In this document: in pieces, positions 36,101 to 49,489 of the stretch
Position numbering within the stretch: the stretch's first letter is position 1
Layout of the letters: every line of letters begins with the position of its first letter
From: Gnetum montanum
Lineage: Eukaryota > Streptophyta > Gnetopsida > Gnetales > Gnetaceae
Reading direction: 5' to 3'
Length of the DNA: 64,000 bases
Assembly (NCBI GenBank): GCA_015680685.1
Contig: MNCI01025574.1
Span: 1 to 64,000 of the forward strand
Notes under the pieces: generated by a model
What the model was told of the DNA's origin: nothing
The model's input: the letters and a program-made list of their open reading frames with translations, nothing else
Databases searched by the model: none
Made by a program: the position numbers and the translations under genes

Positions 36101-37235
36101 GTGGGAAAGATGCTAAAAGGTACAACAAGGTTCATCCTCCTTCCAAAAATGATAAGGCACTATCTAAATTTGACAAGATTAAGTCTTGGCATTCTAAAGA
36201 TGACAAGCTTATGTGAATGTGGTCCTACCTTATCTAGATCGAGGTCTAGCATAGTGTAATGGCAATGGAAGAGAAAGAGTAACTATAATCCTAATGTGGT
36301 GCAAGGGTAATTTGGAAATACTCTTTGGATAAGGTTTCTAGTTATCGGGTGGTGGCTTTCATTGATTATGGTAACTACCTTACTATAAGGTTATATTTTT
36401 TTACCATTGTTAACATTTGGATTCTCATCAAAAAATTTAGAAGCTTCAAAACTAAAGCATCAATTTATACTATGGTAGTAGTAATTATTGATTTAATTTT
36501 TGTGTATAAATCATCATATCAATTTTCATCATTGGATTAATGCAAATGGATATCTCTGTATCATTTATATCAAACTTTGCCACACTCATGCAATTTAAAT
36601 ATGAGATTTTTTAGAAAACGTTTATATTATCAAAGTCCATCTAGTTAATATGGATCAATATCATTGTATATTTTCCAGTCAAACTTTATTGATTAAATCT
36701 ATATCATAGTCAATAAATTAAAGGTAGATTATTTTATTAAATTGATTAGAATAAAAAAATCGATATACTTTGATATATGATGTCTTGAGATATCAATGTA
36801 TCAATTTCCCCCAAGATTTTAAAACCCTAAAGGTTTTCTAATTCTCCTTATGTATCTTAATAACAATTTTAGAATATCTCTTGATTATGTACACTTTCTT
36901 ATCATAGATCTTAGAATCTCATAGTGTATATCAATATATGATTTTTAAATTTATTAATCTAGTTTATTGATATTCTTTTAATTCCCCCCACCTATACACT
37001 TTATGATAAGATATTATTTAGCTAGGGTATGGTGTATTAGGTAAAATTTCATATACAACTTAGTTAGGGAGCTCCACCTAGGATTACCTTGACTAAACTT
37101 CTCCTCACAAGGTTTCCTTCATTCATTGGAAGAATAACTTATAATCTTAAGGTTTCTAAATTACCTATGTTTTAAGGATATATTATGCATTTCTTATAAT
37201 GAAATTATTCCTTAACTTGATCTTGGATTAGCAAA
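36101..37235. other. Unassigned AT-rich sequence
   Basis: Nothing recognised up to the LTR start at 37236. Confidence 0.35.
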
Positions 37236-38072
37236 TGATGAATCATATTTTGCATAGGCCCTAATATCGAATCCTTGATATTAGAGCATAAGTTGCATTA
37301 TCAGATATCTAATATCATGGGATGTGTGCCTACCTATAAATATAGCACTTGGGTGAATGATCCATAGTATAATTATTTTATCAATAGAGTAGCCAAACTC
37401 TTGTAATTTTATTTGTAGTCTTAGAGAATAGTTAGTGAGTGCCAGTAGTGTGGATCTGAGTTAGTTGTATGGCATCTTATTTGAGTGGCAACGTACTTGA
37501 ACTCATTCCATGAATGACAATAAGATGAAGATTGATTCTTATTCATGGTAGGACTTTGACTTAGATTAGATTTACTTTCCATGCAATTTACGTTTCATGT
37601 ACTTAGTTAATTAATTGGTGGAATGAGGGCAACTAGTTTTGAGCTTATACACATGTTTTCTTGGTAATCCCAATAGTGTTATTGCTTAGTTCACCTAGTT
37701 GCATAGCACTTAGTAATTCTAGTAGTGGATACATGGGTTTAGAACATATACGACGAGATGGGAATGGACACTCATTGCCCATAGGCAAGTTTAGCATTTA
37801 TCTTCCTATTGTTAATTATATTAAATAATTAATTTTTATATTATCATTAGGAGTAGCATAAGGCCAAAAAAGAATTAATAATCATATGCTTCACTTTGGA
37901 CTAAGTTGTATCTGACAAAGCTACCTCTAGTTGAAGTGGGAAGATGACAAACTATGATTAAGGCATAATGATCTAGATGCCACAACTAGTCCCATTCAAA
38001 AAATTCGATTGGATTGTATTTGAATGTTTGTGATTCATATGGTTGGCCATAAAGGGTACCCACTACTCATCA
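37236..38072 (+). repeat. 5' LTR of element A (837 bp)
   Basis: It is homologous to 42827-43676 throughout. It starts TGATGAATCATATTTTGCAT and ends GGGTACCCACTACTCATCA. The mid-LTR block ending GTAGTGGATACATGGGTT is shared with element C. Confidence 0.9.
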
Positions 38073-38091
38073 TTGGAATTATTGACGAGGA
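38073..38091 (+). other. Primer-binding site, tRNA-Asp type (element A)
   Basis: TTGGAATTATTGACGAGGA directly follows the LTR. Twelve of 19 positions match the tRNA-Asp complement; five of the seven differences are C-to-T or G-to-A. Confidence 0.7.
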
Positions 38092-38197
38092 TGGTGCTAA
38101 TTATCTAGATTAGTTATATTATACACAATCACTGTAAAAGTTTTAACAATTTATCTTTTAGAAAATATTAATATTTTAAAGTCACACACAATAAACC

Positions 38198-40209
38198 ATG
38201 TCTTCTTCACATAGGACCAAGTATGATGAGAAAACTCATAGGAGAAATTATAGGTCCTATACTTAAGAGAATTGGAGTGAAAAAACTTAAGTAGTGGTTT
38301 CATATGCTCATTTTGACCTATACTACATGCAAGGACTACATTCAACTAGTGCAAACAATCTTAGAGGAGATGGAGTATGTCCTAGATCAAGGAGGGACTC
38401 AAGGTCTAGGGTCTCCTTTAAACCTAAGAAAGATAGATCAAGGGATCATGGGGGATGATATAGAAACCATGGCGACTCTTCTAGTTTCTCATCTTCCTCT
38501 TCCTCTTCAACATCTAGTTCTGATGAAGATGAACATAGGTATAGAGATAGAGCTCCAATATAGACTCAAGATAAAGATAGAAATCGAACCCAAGGGAAAA
38601 ATCAAAGACATAAAAATGAGAATAGAAAAAATCATCACAATTAGATGAATAGAAATAAAAATTATTATCATGACATATCTGATACAGATATACCCTTGTT
38701 GGCTACCAGGGAGCTAACATAGATTTGGAAGGTAGTTCAAATACCTTAAAGGCATCAAAGGGATACCTGCATCAGATAGCTTGATATGGACAATATTCCT
38801 AAATTTAGGAGAGGCTATAACTTTAATCCATAACATCACTTACAAGCCTTCCATGATGCTTGTGCCTTGCAAAACATCAAGAGTAAGTGGAAAAAGCTTA
38901 AGCTCTTCCCTAGGACACCAGTAGATGAAGCTAAAAGTTGGTATAGATTGTTGGAACTAGATTTCATTCACCAATGATCCACAATGCTAAAAATATTTAA
39001 TGAAAAATACCAAACCTATGCAAGAGTGTACAACCTAAGAAATCAAATACAATGATGGAAGTAAGAACAACATGAATCCTTGGATGTGGCTTTGGATAGA
39101 TACTATTCCCTACTACATAAATGTCCAGGCCATGATTTCACTCAAAAAGAGGAACTTTTTCGTGTCATAGATGGTCTTTGTAATTAAACAAGGGAGATCC
39201 TTGGGATTTATGCCCAAGTTTAGTTATACAAATTGAAAGCCCATTAGATACAAAGGTTAATTAAGCGATGGCAAAAGAAGAAGGATGTTATGTAAATGAG
39301 AGAATGTAGAGGAATATAATTGGGACCCAACCCTTCAAAAAAAGAGGGTCCATATCTATGATGAGGAAAAATATACAACCCTCGATGAGGTGATTTCACA
39401 ACAAACCTTGCCAATACAAAATTCTATCGATGAGCTTGAAGCAAGGATAGATAAGATGTGGGAGCTAATGAATGACAAAGTTACAACTTACATGAAAATC
39501 ATAGAGGAGAGAATAATGTAAAAAGAATCAATTGATCAAAATAAAAAGAGGAAAAAGAATTAAGAAACATCTAGGAACACTTATCAATAAAAAAGAAAAA
39601 TATTTGTGAAAGAACAGACTATAGACTCAACCATAGAAGAGGATGATGGATGTGACATCTACCTATATGACCATCCAAAGGGCTGTTGCCAAATTATGTT
39701 ACATCTACATGAGTATGGAGCCTTTGCTTTGAATTCCAAGTTTGTACAAAAGTAAATGCCTAGGAAATTACCTTATTCACAAGGTAATTTATCAATAGTT
39801 CTACAACCAACCACACTATCCTAGTGGGACTTCTCATCAACCTTAAAACTAATATCAACCATAGTGACAAAACCCACAGTCATGGGGTAGGCCATTATCA
39901 AACCATCACTACCCTTACTACCAACTAGACCCATATGGATATTATGTTCAACAAGCTCTTTCCCCTACTAGTTCTACTTACTCTACCTTGAATTACTACT
40001 ACCATTCTCCTGAACCCACAACATCTTCTATAGAATCACCATGTCATGCCTCTCACCCTCTATTTCATCCTCAATATTCTCATACTTCCCTCCATTACAT
40101 GTCACCACTAATAATAGAGGAAGGTTTGACACCACAACATCAACGAATAAATGCCGCATGTGCTATAAACATACATGAAAAAGATAATGTTAGTAGATCT
40201 ACACCATAA
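38198..40209 (+). pseudogene. Decayed gag of element A (Athila-like)
   Basis: The start ATG at 38198 opens MSSSHRTKYDEKTHRRNYRS, then stops appear. A Ser-rich linker with acidic tail (SSFSSSSSSSTSSSDEDEH) precedes the core: HLQAFHDACALQNI, WKKLKLFPRTPVDEAKSWYR (about 38890-38950), and LDVALDRYYSLLHKCPGHDF (about 39080-39140). This matches the Athila gag core ESLxEAWERFKxLLRxCPHHG. The cysteine motif CDIYLYDHPKGCC lies at 39651-39689. A Tyr/Pro/Ser tail, open at 39988-40209, ends the region. At least ten stops are present, so no product is expected. Confidence 0.75.
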
Positions 40210-42814
40210 CCTCAAAAATGTTCTTTCTTTAGGATAGTTTCCACACATAAGTGAAAAACTCATAGACCTATTGGTACATCAAAAAAAACATAGGACCAAT
40301 CTAGTGCAACACCCTTCCTCACTAGAAAAATGTCTCCTAATCATATGAAAAAGCCAAGAACCATCACCAATGCAACACAAGACATAAAAGATAAACCTAA
40401 CACTGTGGAAAGATAGAAACCTCCATGCATCACTAATAATGATAAAGGATATAGTTGTAGGCCAAAAGTTTGAAATATTAACACAACTCCTATATCAACC
40501 CATCATAAAGTTTAGAAACAAGTGTGTAAGCAAAAACTAGTTTAGGTAGTAGCCACTAAACTAGAAGACACCCAATGAATTGGAAATAAAAGTATAAAAC
40601 TATTTCAATGATGCACAGAACTAGCCAAATCACTTATTTTTTCATGGTCAAGAGCTTAGTCATGGGGAAGATGCTCCATCCTAAATGAAGAACTAATAAG
40701 TGTTTTTCACCTTTTTTGTTTGAAATTTTTTTATCATTTTCCTATTTCATTTTGTATTTTCTAGTTCTTAATATGTTTTTCATTTCTTGTCATTTTTATT
40801 TTTTATATATAGTATTCTATTTTCTTGAGTCATTTTCTTTATGTTATATCAATGTCTTTTATGTTTTAATTAATAATATTGCCAAGCCATGATGTAGAAG
40901 TCAACATTATATGTTGGGTTTTTGTGCTATGTTATCAAGATGACTGGGTAAGTAATTATGTGAAGTAGTATGGCCACCTCATCCATCCTTCTAGTTTTCT
41001 AAATAAAAAGGGCTTTTTTCATGGAAGTAATTTGGTTCTTCTTTCATGAAACTAAAATTTATCAATGGTTATTATGGCTTGAAGGAACTGGAAACAAAAA
41101 ACTAGGAATGGTAAGGGAGTGACCTCAAGGGGATTTATTGGGTTCTCTTCTTGACTTCCTTTGTGTGTTTTATGACTCCTCATGGAACATATCATCACTC
41201 TATTATCAACCAATAACAAGAAGCCAGACATCTTTTCATGGTGTGGTTTCCATCCAAAATCATAAAAATATAAAATCCAAAAAAAGTAATGAAAATTAAA
41301 AGCACACCCTTTAGACACAATAATGGGCTGCAAGCATTGGTTATGGGGCTACAAAGATATGTTACCCATGCTTGAATGCTTCCCTCTAACAAAGATCCTT
41401 CCTTCTTCTCTTTTCTTTTTTTCTTTTGGACTAATGATTGTTCTTTGTGGTGGTTGTGAACTTATGATGGTCAGCAAGAAGGGACACATCTATGTGAGAT
41501 CACTATTAGTGGTATGGACTTGGTTTGAAACTTGGATGGATAGGTATGTAGATCATTTTAATCACATTTGAGATAAGAACCTATTGCAAACATGGTAAAG
41601 CACCTTACATCTCCATCTCTATAATCCCTTTTCATTCCATTATTCACCTCATTGTGACATGCAATTATGTGCCTTTTGGTTTTCTTTAGTATAGTGCGAC
41701 ATCCCCACCAAGGTAGTTGTATGTTGTTTGGAACAAAGGCATGGTCTTCATTTAACTTCCTAGGTACCCACATAGATCTATAAAAGTGGTTATGCAAGGG
41801 AATTATGGAAAGAGCCTACTTTGGAAAGGAACCACTTGCATAACTCTATTTGATCATGGCTTTAATCTAACCTTTACATCTTCCAAGACATTAGTCATGA
41901 TTTCTCTAAATTTATGCCTGATTTTCAAAATAGTTCTCATCCATTTCATTAATTTTTCCTAATTTTCTATTTTCATATCCATTAATATTTCTTGACCATC
42001 TTCTAAATTAGACCATTGGTTTCAATTGTTCGAAAACTTATGCCCTTCTAGAGTTATGCTCATTAGTCATGGAGGTTAGCGATGCTTACTTTGCAATATT
42101 TTTGAAAATTTTGAAACTTTTTATGCCATCCTATTTTCTAACATTATTGTAACTAATAGTAATTGATCAAAATAAGTTAAACAACTTGATGATTTTAGTT
42201 ACCTCATAGCCTTTGTCATTGTACAATTTCATCACCTTGTGCTTAAATGCAAACTAAGGGATTTAAAAAGGGCCAATCATCAAGGAAAATATATCAAAAC
42301 TTATGTTGATCCTTTGGTGACTATAGGTGATGCTAAAAGGGATGCCTAAGGAAGATGGTCTTTTACTAGACACAAAATGAAGCCATGAAATGCACAACAG
42401 AGGATATGCCCATGGACATATAGTAGCACATATAGGATAATGCTCAAACATCATATGATTTCTTGATCCATGGGATGATGAGAAGAAATTTCATTCTATC
42501 CTTAAAGAAAATTTTGCATAACTAAAGAAGCATTAACATAACAATTAACATTGGAAGTCTACCATCATTAGTGGGAATAAGAAGAATCATCTTCAATGGC
42601 TTTTTGAACAACTTTGTAAATTTTGTAATCTTCAATGTTCATCTACTTATTTTGTCACTTTATTATTTTTTCTACATTCACTTGAATATAATTTTGTAAT
42701 GTGGCACTCAAAGTTAGTTAGTAGTTAGAGTGAATTAATAATCCCATACCTTTCCAATATTTTTGTAAGGAACTTGTTCCTCCTTTTGATCACTTGAGGA
42801 TGAGTTTTCATTTA
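40210..42814 (+). other. Non-coding 3' interior of element A
   Basis: Short frames only; no pol or ORF-X homology recognised. A phrase HGQELSHGEDAPS near 40645 may be the last trace of coding. Confidence 0.4.
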
Positions 42815-42826
42815 GTTGTGGGGGTA
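42815..42826 (+). other. Polypurine tract of element A
   Basis: GTTGTGGGGGTA directly precedes the TGATGA start of the 3' LTR, as in element C. Confidence 0.8.
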
Positions 42827-43676
42827 TGATGAATTGCATTTTGCATAGGCCCCAATATTGGATCCCTAATATCGAAGCACAAGTTGCATTATTGAATATC
42901 TAATATTGTGAGATGTTTGCCTTCCTATAAGTGCATGATCCATTTTAGTTTAATTCTCTTTTCAATAGATTAGTTGAACTCTTACATTCTTAATTTGTAG
43001 TCTTAGAGAACAATTAGTGAGTATCCATAGTGTAGATTTGGTCATATTTACGATGTCTTATTCAAGTGGCAATGTACCTGGACACATTCCATGAATGACA
43101 ATAAGATCAAGATTAATTCTTATTCATTGTGGCACTTTGACTTAGATTAGATTTACTTTCCATGCACTTTACTTTTTATTTACTTAGGTAATATCTACAT
43201 TTTATGCAAGTTAATTAATTGGTGGAATGAGTGTGACTAGTTTCAAGTTTAAACATGTATTTTCTTGTTAATCCTAGTAGAGTTATTGCTTGGTTTTCCC
43301 AGTAGTGTAGCACTTAGTAATTCTAGGAGTGGATACATGGGTTCAAGGCATGTATGACAAACTAGGAATGGACGCTCATTGCCCATAGGCTAGTTTGGCA
43401 TTTATCTTCCTATTGTTAATTATATTAAATAATTAATTTCTCTATTATCATTAGGAGTAACATAAGGCTAGAACAACATCAAAAATCATATGCTTTACTT
43501 TAGACTAAACTGTACATGAAAAAGCTATCACTAGTCCAAGTGGGAAGCTAGCAAACTACAATCAAGGCATAACAATCTAGATGCCACAACTAGTCCCATC
43601 CATGGAAATCGTCTAGATCATGCATGAATTCTTGTGATTCGTATAGTTGGGTGTAATGGGTACCCATCACTCATCA
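42827..43676 (+). repeat. 3' LTR of element A (850 bp)
   Basis: This is the direct repeat of 37236-38072, ending GGGTACCCATCACTCATCA. Confidence 0.9.
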
Positions 43677-45166
43677 GTAGCCATGTCAATTGTACCCTAT
43701 TATGCTACTCTTCTACAAAAGTAATTTCCTTCCCTTCTAATTAATCTAGGTTATGTCCCTAACCTAGATTATTTGCATTAACTATTTATTAGTGTAAATT
43801 AAGAACTAATCATGAGAGTAGACCAAGAGCAAGTATTCCATGAGTTTTATATACTCTTTACTATTAATGATGCAATGGTAAGCTTTAAACTTCCAATGGG
43901 TAGTATCCATAATGCTCCATTAATAGTAGGAATCTCAACCACTAAGTCCTATGGGAGGCATGTTGGGAAAACATATGAAGGTTCAAAGAGTTTCAATTGC
44001 TTAGCAAATTTATAGTTGGCAGTCTTAGATTTTGAAGTGATATAGTTGAAAATTTGAAGGTTATTTATGAATTAATAGTAAAACTTAAAATTACTTAGTT
44101 TACATATTAAGAATAAAAAAGGAAAGAAGAAATAATATTTCTTATAGGTAGGAAGTTACACAAGCTAAGAGATTAAATAAAAAAAGTAAGGAAAATTTTT
44201 ATAAATAAGGTTATTCATTATGGTACTTAGGTTAGTCAATCCTTTTCTTGATAGTGTTATATCCTAAATATCTAATGTAGTGACATCCATATTTCATTTT
44301 GTTTTGGTGATTGCTACTCCATCCATAATCACTATGCTCATAGAAGGGGATTCTTTTAAGATGCTTGAAAAATATAAGTGTTTAGCATCATCCCAAGTAT
44401 AAGGTTCTTGTGGAAGTATGAATCTTCTCATGATTGAAGATTCTTGTGAAGCCTACTCTTTTTTCTAGAATTAGGTGTACTTCAATCATAAGGTTCTTGT
44501 GGGATCCTTTTTCACTCTTTTCTTTGAATTTAATGGTTGCTCATATGTGTGATTCTCTTATTTCATATTATTAGATTTCTTTATCATCTTAGATGCTAGA
44601 CCTAATATAGCACATCCATTTCTCCATATTGACTATCTAAGTAAGTAACCAATATAAATCTTATAGTTATGAAAATTGTCCAATACTTAATTATTTTAAC
44701 TCCTAAACTTATGGAACTTTAATCCTAAGGAACATTATCTTTAAGGATCAATAGGATTTATTATGCTGACTTTGTATTGTAGTGTGGTTTACTTGTATTT
44801 CTTTAGTATTTATTTTTATTATTCTAAAGCTCATTATTAGATGGATTTTGGATTTTAACCCACCTATCTTAAGGTAGAGAGAGTTGTGCTTCTCCCCTAT
44901 ATTTCAAATATGATGCTACTAAATTCTTTATAGTTCTAATGAATAATAGAATTTCCTATAGACCTCTACATTTTTTAAGGTAAAAGTTATAGACTTTTGA
45001 TCATCCTCTAATTGTTTTTACATTATTGAATAAGGTATTTGATTACCTAAATTAAAATTACTCTTTCCCATTTTGGTCTCTAATTGACAACTCTCATCCT
45101 TTGATTCTTTTGTAAGGTAATTAGGATCACTTAATTCCATTAAATCATGCCCCAAAGCTCTTGCAT
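43677..45166. other. Unassigned sequence between element A and the decayed pol
   Basis: May hold the 3' part of the minus-strand element whose pol lies at 45167-47660, but no polypurine tract or LTR was identified. Confidence 0.3.
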
Positions 45167-47660
45167 CTAATGTTGATGATAATGCTTATGTCTTTGGTCA
45201 TTTACTAAGAGTGCATTAGATAGGTCTTCAATATGTGAAATTAGGACACTACCATTGCTATAGGGTTGTAATAGTAGGCATGAGTCTTTCCACCGAGTTG
45301 GTAATTTCCCTAGAAATTTATGTAATCTTAGGTTGTCTAAAAAGACTTTATATCCTTCTAAAAATTGCTTATTTATTATGTTCTTATCATGCATACACTT
45401 CATTTGTTTCTTAATTATTCTTTGTTTATCAAGTGCATGCATTTCTAGTTCATCAAGTTCATGAAGTTGGGTCATCCTAAGGTCCTCATCAAAGCTTAGT
45501 TTATGTGCTAATCTTAGAGATTAGTATTTTATTTCCATGGGCAAAAAACATTGTTTCTCATAAACCAATTGATAGGATGAATAGCCTAATTTTTATTTAT
45601 AAGTAATTTTATAGGCCCAAAGTGCATCTTGTAATTTTCAAGACCAATATTTCTTTTTACCATAAATAGTTTTAGTTAGAAATTTTAGGATGATTCTATT
45701 AGCATTTTTAACTTGACCATTTCCTTAAGGATGGTAGGTAGTGGCTATCTTATTTTGCATTCCATGAGACTTAAGGAATTTTTTCATTATCTTATTTACA
45801 AAATCAATTTTCTAATCACTGCTGAGTGCATGTTGAGTCCCAAATCATGTAAAAGTATGTTTCCATAGAAAAGATATAACTACTTTAACATCATTTGGTG
45901 GAGTAGCTTTAGCCTTTATCAATTTAGTAACATAGTCTATATATTAGAATATACTTACATCCATTGGAAGGTAAAAGTTGTCCTAAAGTCTACATCGTAC
46001 ACATCAAAAGGTTCTATTATTAGAATGGGTTAAGTGGAATTTCTTGTATTTTTGTCATTGTCCCTAATCATTGACACATATCACACACTTGAAAATATGT
46101 GTGAGCATAATTAAAGATAGTGGACCAATAAAACCCATTTTGTAATATTTTTATAGTTGTTCTATGATTATCAAAGCACCCTCCTCCAAGGTCATCATGA
46201 TGCATTTGGAGGATTTTTGGTTGTTCCTTTTCCATAACACATCTTTTAGCCACTTCATTTCTACATATGTGATAGAGGTATGATTCATTCCAAATGTATC
46301 TTAAGAATTATTTTACAATAGACTTCTAGAAATAGGATAATAGGATCATTTAGTAATAAATTTCTAAATGTTATCTACCACAACATTTTTTCTAGCCCTT
46401 TTATCTAAGATTTTAAGGTCAAATTCTTGAAGTAGATGATATCGCCTTATAATCCTAGCATTCTCTATCTCTTTGTTGAGTTGGAATTTTAAGGTTGAAT
46501 GATTATTGTATATCTTGATTTTATATCTTATTAAGTAATTTCTAAACTTATCTAGAGAATACACAATTACTAAAAGTTCCTGTTCTATAGTTATGTAATT
46601 CACTTTTACCTAATCCAAACTTTTGGAAACATAGCAAATTATCTTTGACATATTTTCTATGTATTCATCCAAAATTTCTTCGAAAGATGTCACTAGCATC
46701 ATATATTAAATCATAAGAAAAGTTTCAATTACGTGAATTAAGCACTAGAGCATAAGTCACTTTTTTGTTAAGTTCTATGAAAGCTTCTCAACAATCATTA
46801 GTCCTAGTAAAAGAAACATCTTTTTTCAAAATTCTATAGAGAGGTTTAGTAATTTTTGAAAAATATTTAATAAATAGTTTATAGTATCTAACATGACCTT
46901 AGAAGAATTTAAATGTTCTTAAATTGATTAGAGTTATAAGTGTATAAATTACCTTAACTTTTTCCACATCCATTTTAATTACTTCCTTAGAGATTAGATG
47001 TCCTAAAACTACACAGTTTGTTATCATTAAATGACTCTTTTTCCGACTTAATTTTAAATTTTTCGCTATACATCTGTCAAAGACATATTCTAATCAATAT
47101 ATAATTTGTTCATAAGTATCTCCATATAACAAAATATCATTCATAATTACTTCTATTTATTCCTCCAACATATTGGAAAAAATAGATATGATCACTTTAT
47201 GAATGGTAGTGGGTGCATTACAAAGAATAAAAGGCATTCTTCTATAGGCAAAGAGACCATATGAGCAAGTAAAAGTTATTTTATGTTGATATTCTATAGT
47301 AATGGATACTTAATTATGACCAGTTAACCCATCTAAAAAGAAATAATATTTGTGTCATTATAACCTTTCTAAACTTTGGTCTATATAAGATAAAGGAAAA
47401 TGATCCTTTTTAGTATTTTGATTAAGTTTCCTAGAATCCATGTAGGATTTTTTATTGGGTAAATTTTTTCCTTCTTATAAAGTTTAAAATTTTCATAGTT
47501 AATGATTTATCTTAGGGTTGGATTGATTCACCTAGAAGGAATTCTAACAAGTTTAACATTATCTTCTCAGTATATGTGATGTTGACATATGTTTAGTGAG
47601 ATTTCATGATGGAGATCCTGACAACTCCATGTCAATGCTTATTTCTCTTATGAAAATGCT
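45167..47660 (-). pseudogene. Decayed Athila-like Ty3/gypsy pol (RT, RNase H, integrase)
   Basis: Order on the minus strand: RT N-terminus (INPTLR..., about 47560), RKLNQNTKKDHFPLSYIDQ (about 47400), FLDGLTGHN and TFTCSYGLFAYRRMPF (about 47330-47230), catalytic box IMND (47144-47136), RNase H (46603-46364; ITIEQELLVIVYSLDKFRNY, QEFDLKI), integrase zinc region (46253-46068; HHDDLGGG...CDMC) and integrase C-terminus (45475-45167; ELDELEMHALDKQRI, FLGKLPTRW). The sequence style is that of Athila. The first catalytic Asp of RT is Asn, the RNase H TDH is NNH, and one integrase His is lost. Stops are frequent. It would copy and integrate the element if intact. No LTRs could be tied to it. Confidence 0.85.
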
Positions 47661-49489
47661 TTAATGTCACCTTGGCCAATTGGAACATATTTTAGATAAT
47701 TAGGTTCAAACCTAAGTAAGAAAGATATGTGCTAATGTAGAGGATGTGTTGACGTAGGGATACCGATGCAAGGGATTTAGTAGATTCCCCTTACAAGTAA
47801 ATAAATGCTTGATTCTAGATAAAACCAAAAATCCTAAGGAATATATTAGAAGCATCTTAAGGTATTTGAAAAAGGTTAAAAGTATCATATGAAGCTTAGG
47901 ACATGCAAAAAATCCAAACTTGTTATATAACAAGAAAGGAAGCTTGCTTGGAAAATGTAAATCATAACTAAACATCCTAAAACTACAAACATATGATACA
48001 TGAAATACTTTCTGAATCTAAGGTTTACAATCAACATATAAATTACCATTGGATATCTAATCATTCCCCCATAATTAAGAAAAGCTAGTCACATAGATTT
48101 AAAATCCAAGATACCAAAATAGAAACTAGACACATGACAAGATCAATGCAGAGGAATTACAAATGTATAATAGCAACCATGACTATGTTATAATACAATC
48201 CATATTACAAAGAAGTACCAGGGGATGGCTACTCAGGATAGAATCCTCCTAACATGCTTGCATGAAATAGGAAGAATCCAAAAGTACAAGGTAGAGACAT
48301 GTGAAGTCTCTACAACTGTGCCTCAAGATCTATCACCCTACCCTCATATATGGATCTCAACTACATATTAATCATAGATAAATCTTTTTTCATCTCATCC
48401 ATCTTCAAATCATCTCCTACTAGCTCCTTTGCCACTTGATTAGGAGATCTTGTTGAGCACATGCTCAACTTGAAGATCACAAACATGACCGTATACCACC
48501 AAATCTCTCTATTGAGGGAGGCCTCTTAGGTATGGGTGTTAGATGCAATGATTAATATTGTTTTCCATCTTCTTAAAGGATTGGTTTTTTTCTTATAGGA
48601 CCATATTTCAAGGACTAAGATCTCTCAATATTCTCCTAAGTAGATCTACAGAATCTAAGTAGAATCACTTAAGTATTATGAGCTATGAAAATGCTACAAA
48701 TCAAGTAAGATTCTTAAGGCATATTATCATTACAAAAAATGGATATAGGAACAATGAGAAATATAACTCTTAGGGATATGAGAGAAACATAATTACAACA
48801 ATGAAATCAAGGAATGCATGGGTAAGTAAAATTAATATGAAAATAATATAGATAACCATCAAAATTACAAAGTACATATTCAAATCTATGCCCTTCACCA
48901 TGACTAAGTTACAAGACACCTGGCTTGAACCACATGAATAATGCCAATGGGAAGAACAAGAAAAACAAATGCTCATGAAAAATCCACTAAAACATGCTCA
49001 TAGTCAAAATTTGAAGGATCAAATATAAGCAAGCTCCAAAAGAGGGTAAGAAAATCAAATCATTAAAATGTTACCTTGGATGATATCCAAACTCATGGGA
49101 TGTGAATCATAATATTAAAAAGTTTTTATTTCCATAATCCAAGGACTAGAAAATAGGGGTTGTAAAAATGAGAGACAAATTTAATACCTCAAGAGAAAAT
49201 AAACATATACAAATGAGGTATGATGGGAATGGATTATCATGATCAAACCTTAAAGCTTGTAGAGTCAAAACACACATAAGTAAAAGATTAATTAAGTGCT
49301 TTATGTGATGCAACCATTACCATCTTTGGAATATAATTTGAGTTCACTCACCCACAATGCCAAGCTACATTGGATTCATAAGTGGGTCCTTCCCATAATA
49401 GGTACCTAACTTTCTTGTCCTTGTAAAATTCATTAATGTAACATCCATGGATTCCCAACAGCTAGTGAGATTTCAACATCAAATGCAAC
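47661..49489. other. Unassigned AT-rich sequence
   Basis: Short minus-strand frames at 47712-47975 and 48770-48976 are hydrophobic and without context. It may include the gag side of the pol element, unrecognisable now. Confidence 0.3.

Larger units (their letters stand above)
37236..43676 (+). mobile_element. Non-autonomous Athila-like LTR retrotransposon (element A, 6.4 kb, gag only)
   Basis: Two direct LTRs (37236-38072 and 42827-43676) with TGATGA...TCATCA ends bracket 4.75 kb. Primer site, gag and polypurine tract are in the right places. No protease, reverse transcriptase or integrase motif was seen between gag (ending about 40210) and the 3' LTR, so the layout resembles the gag-only class called TR-GAG. 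The LTR end and gag match element C, though LTR starts differ more. Flanking 5-mers (GCAAA, GTAGC) do not match, so the target duplication has eroded or the ends have changed. Confidence 0.85.

Noticed and set aside
39988-40209. 73-codon frame as a separate small gene
   Set aside because: It is the Tyr/Pro-rich tail of element A gag, matched by elements B and C.
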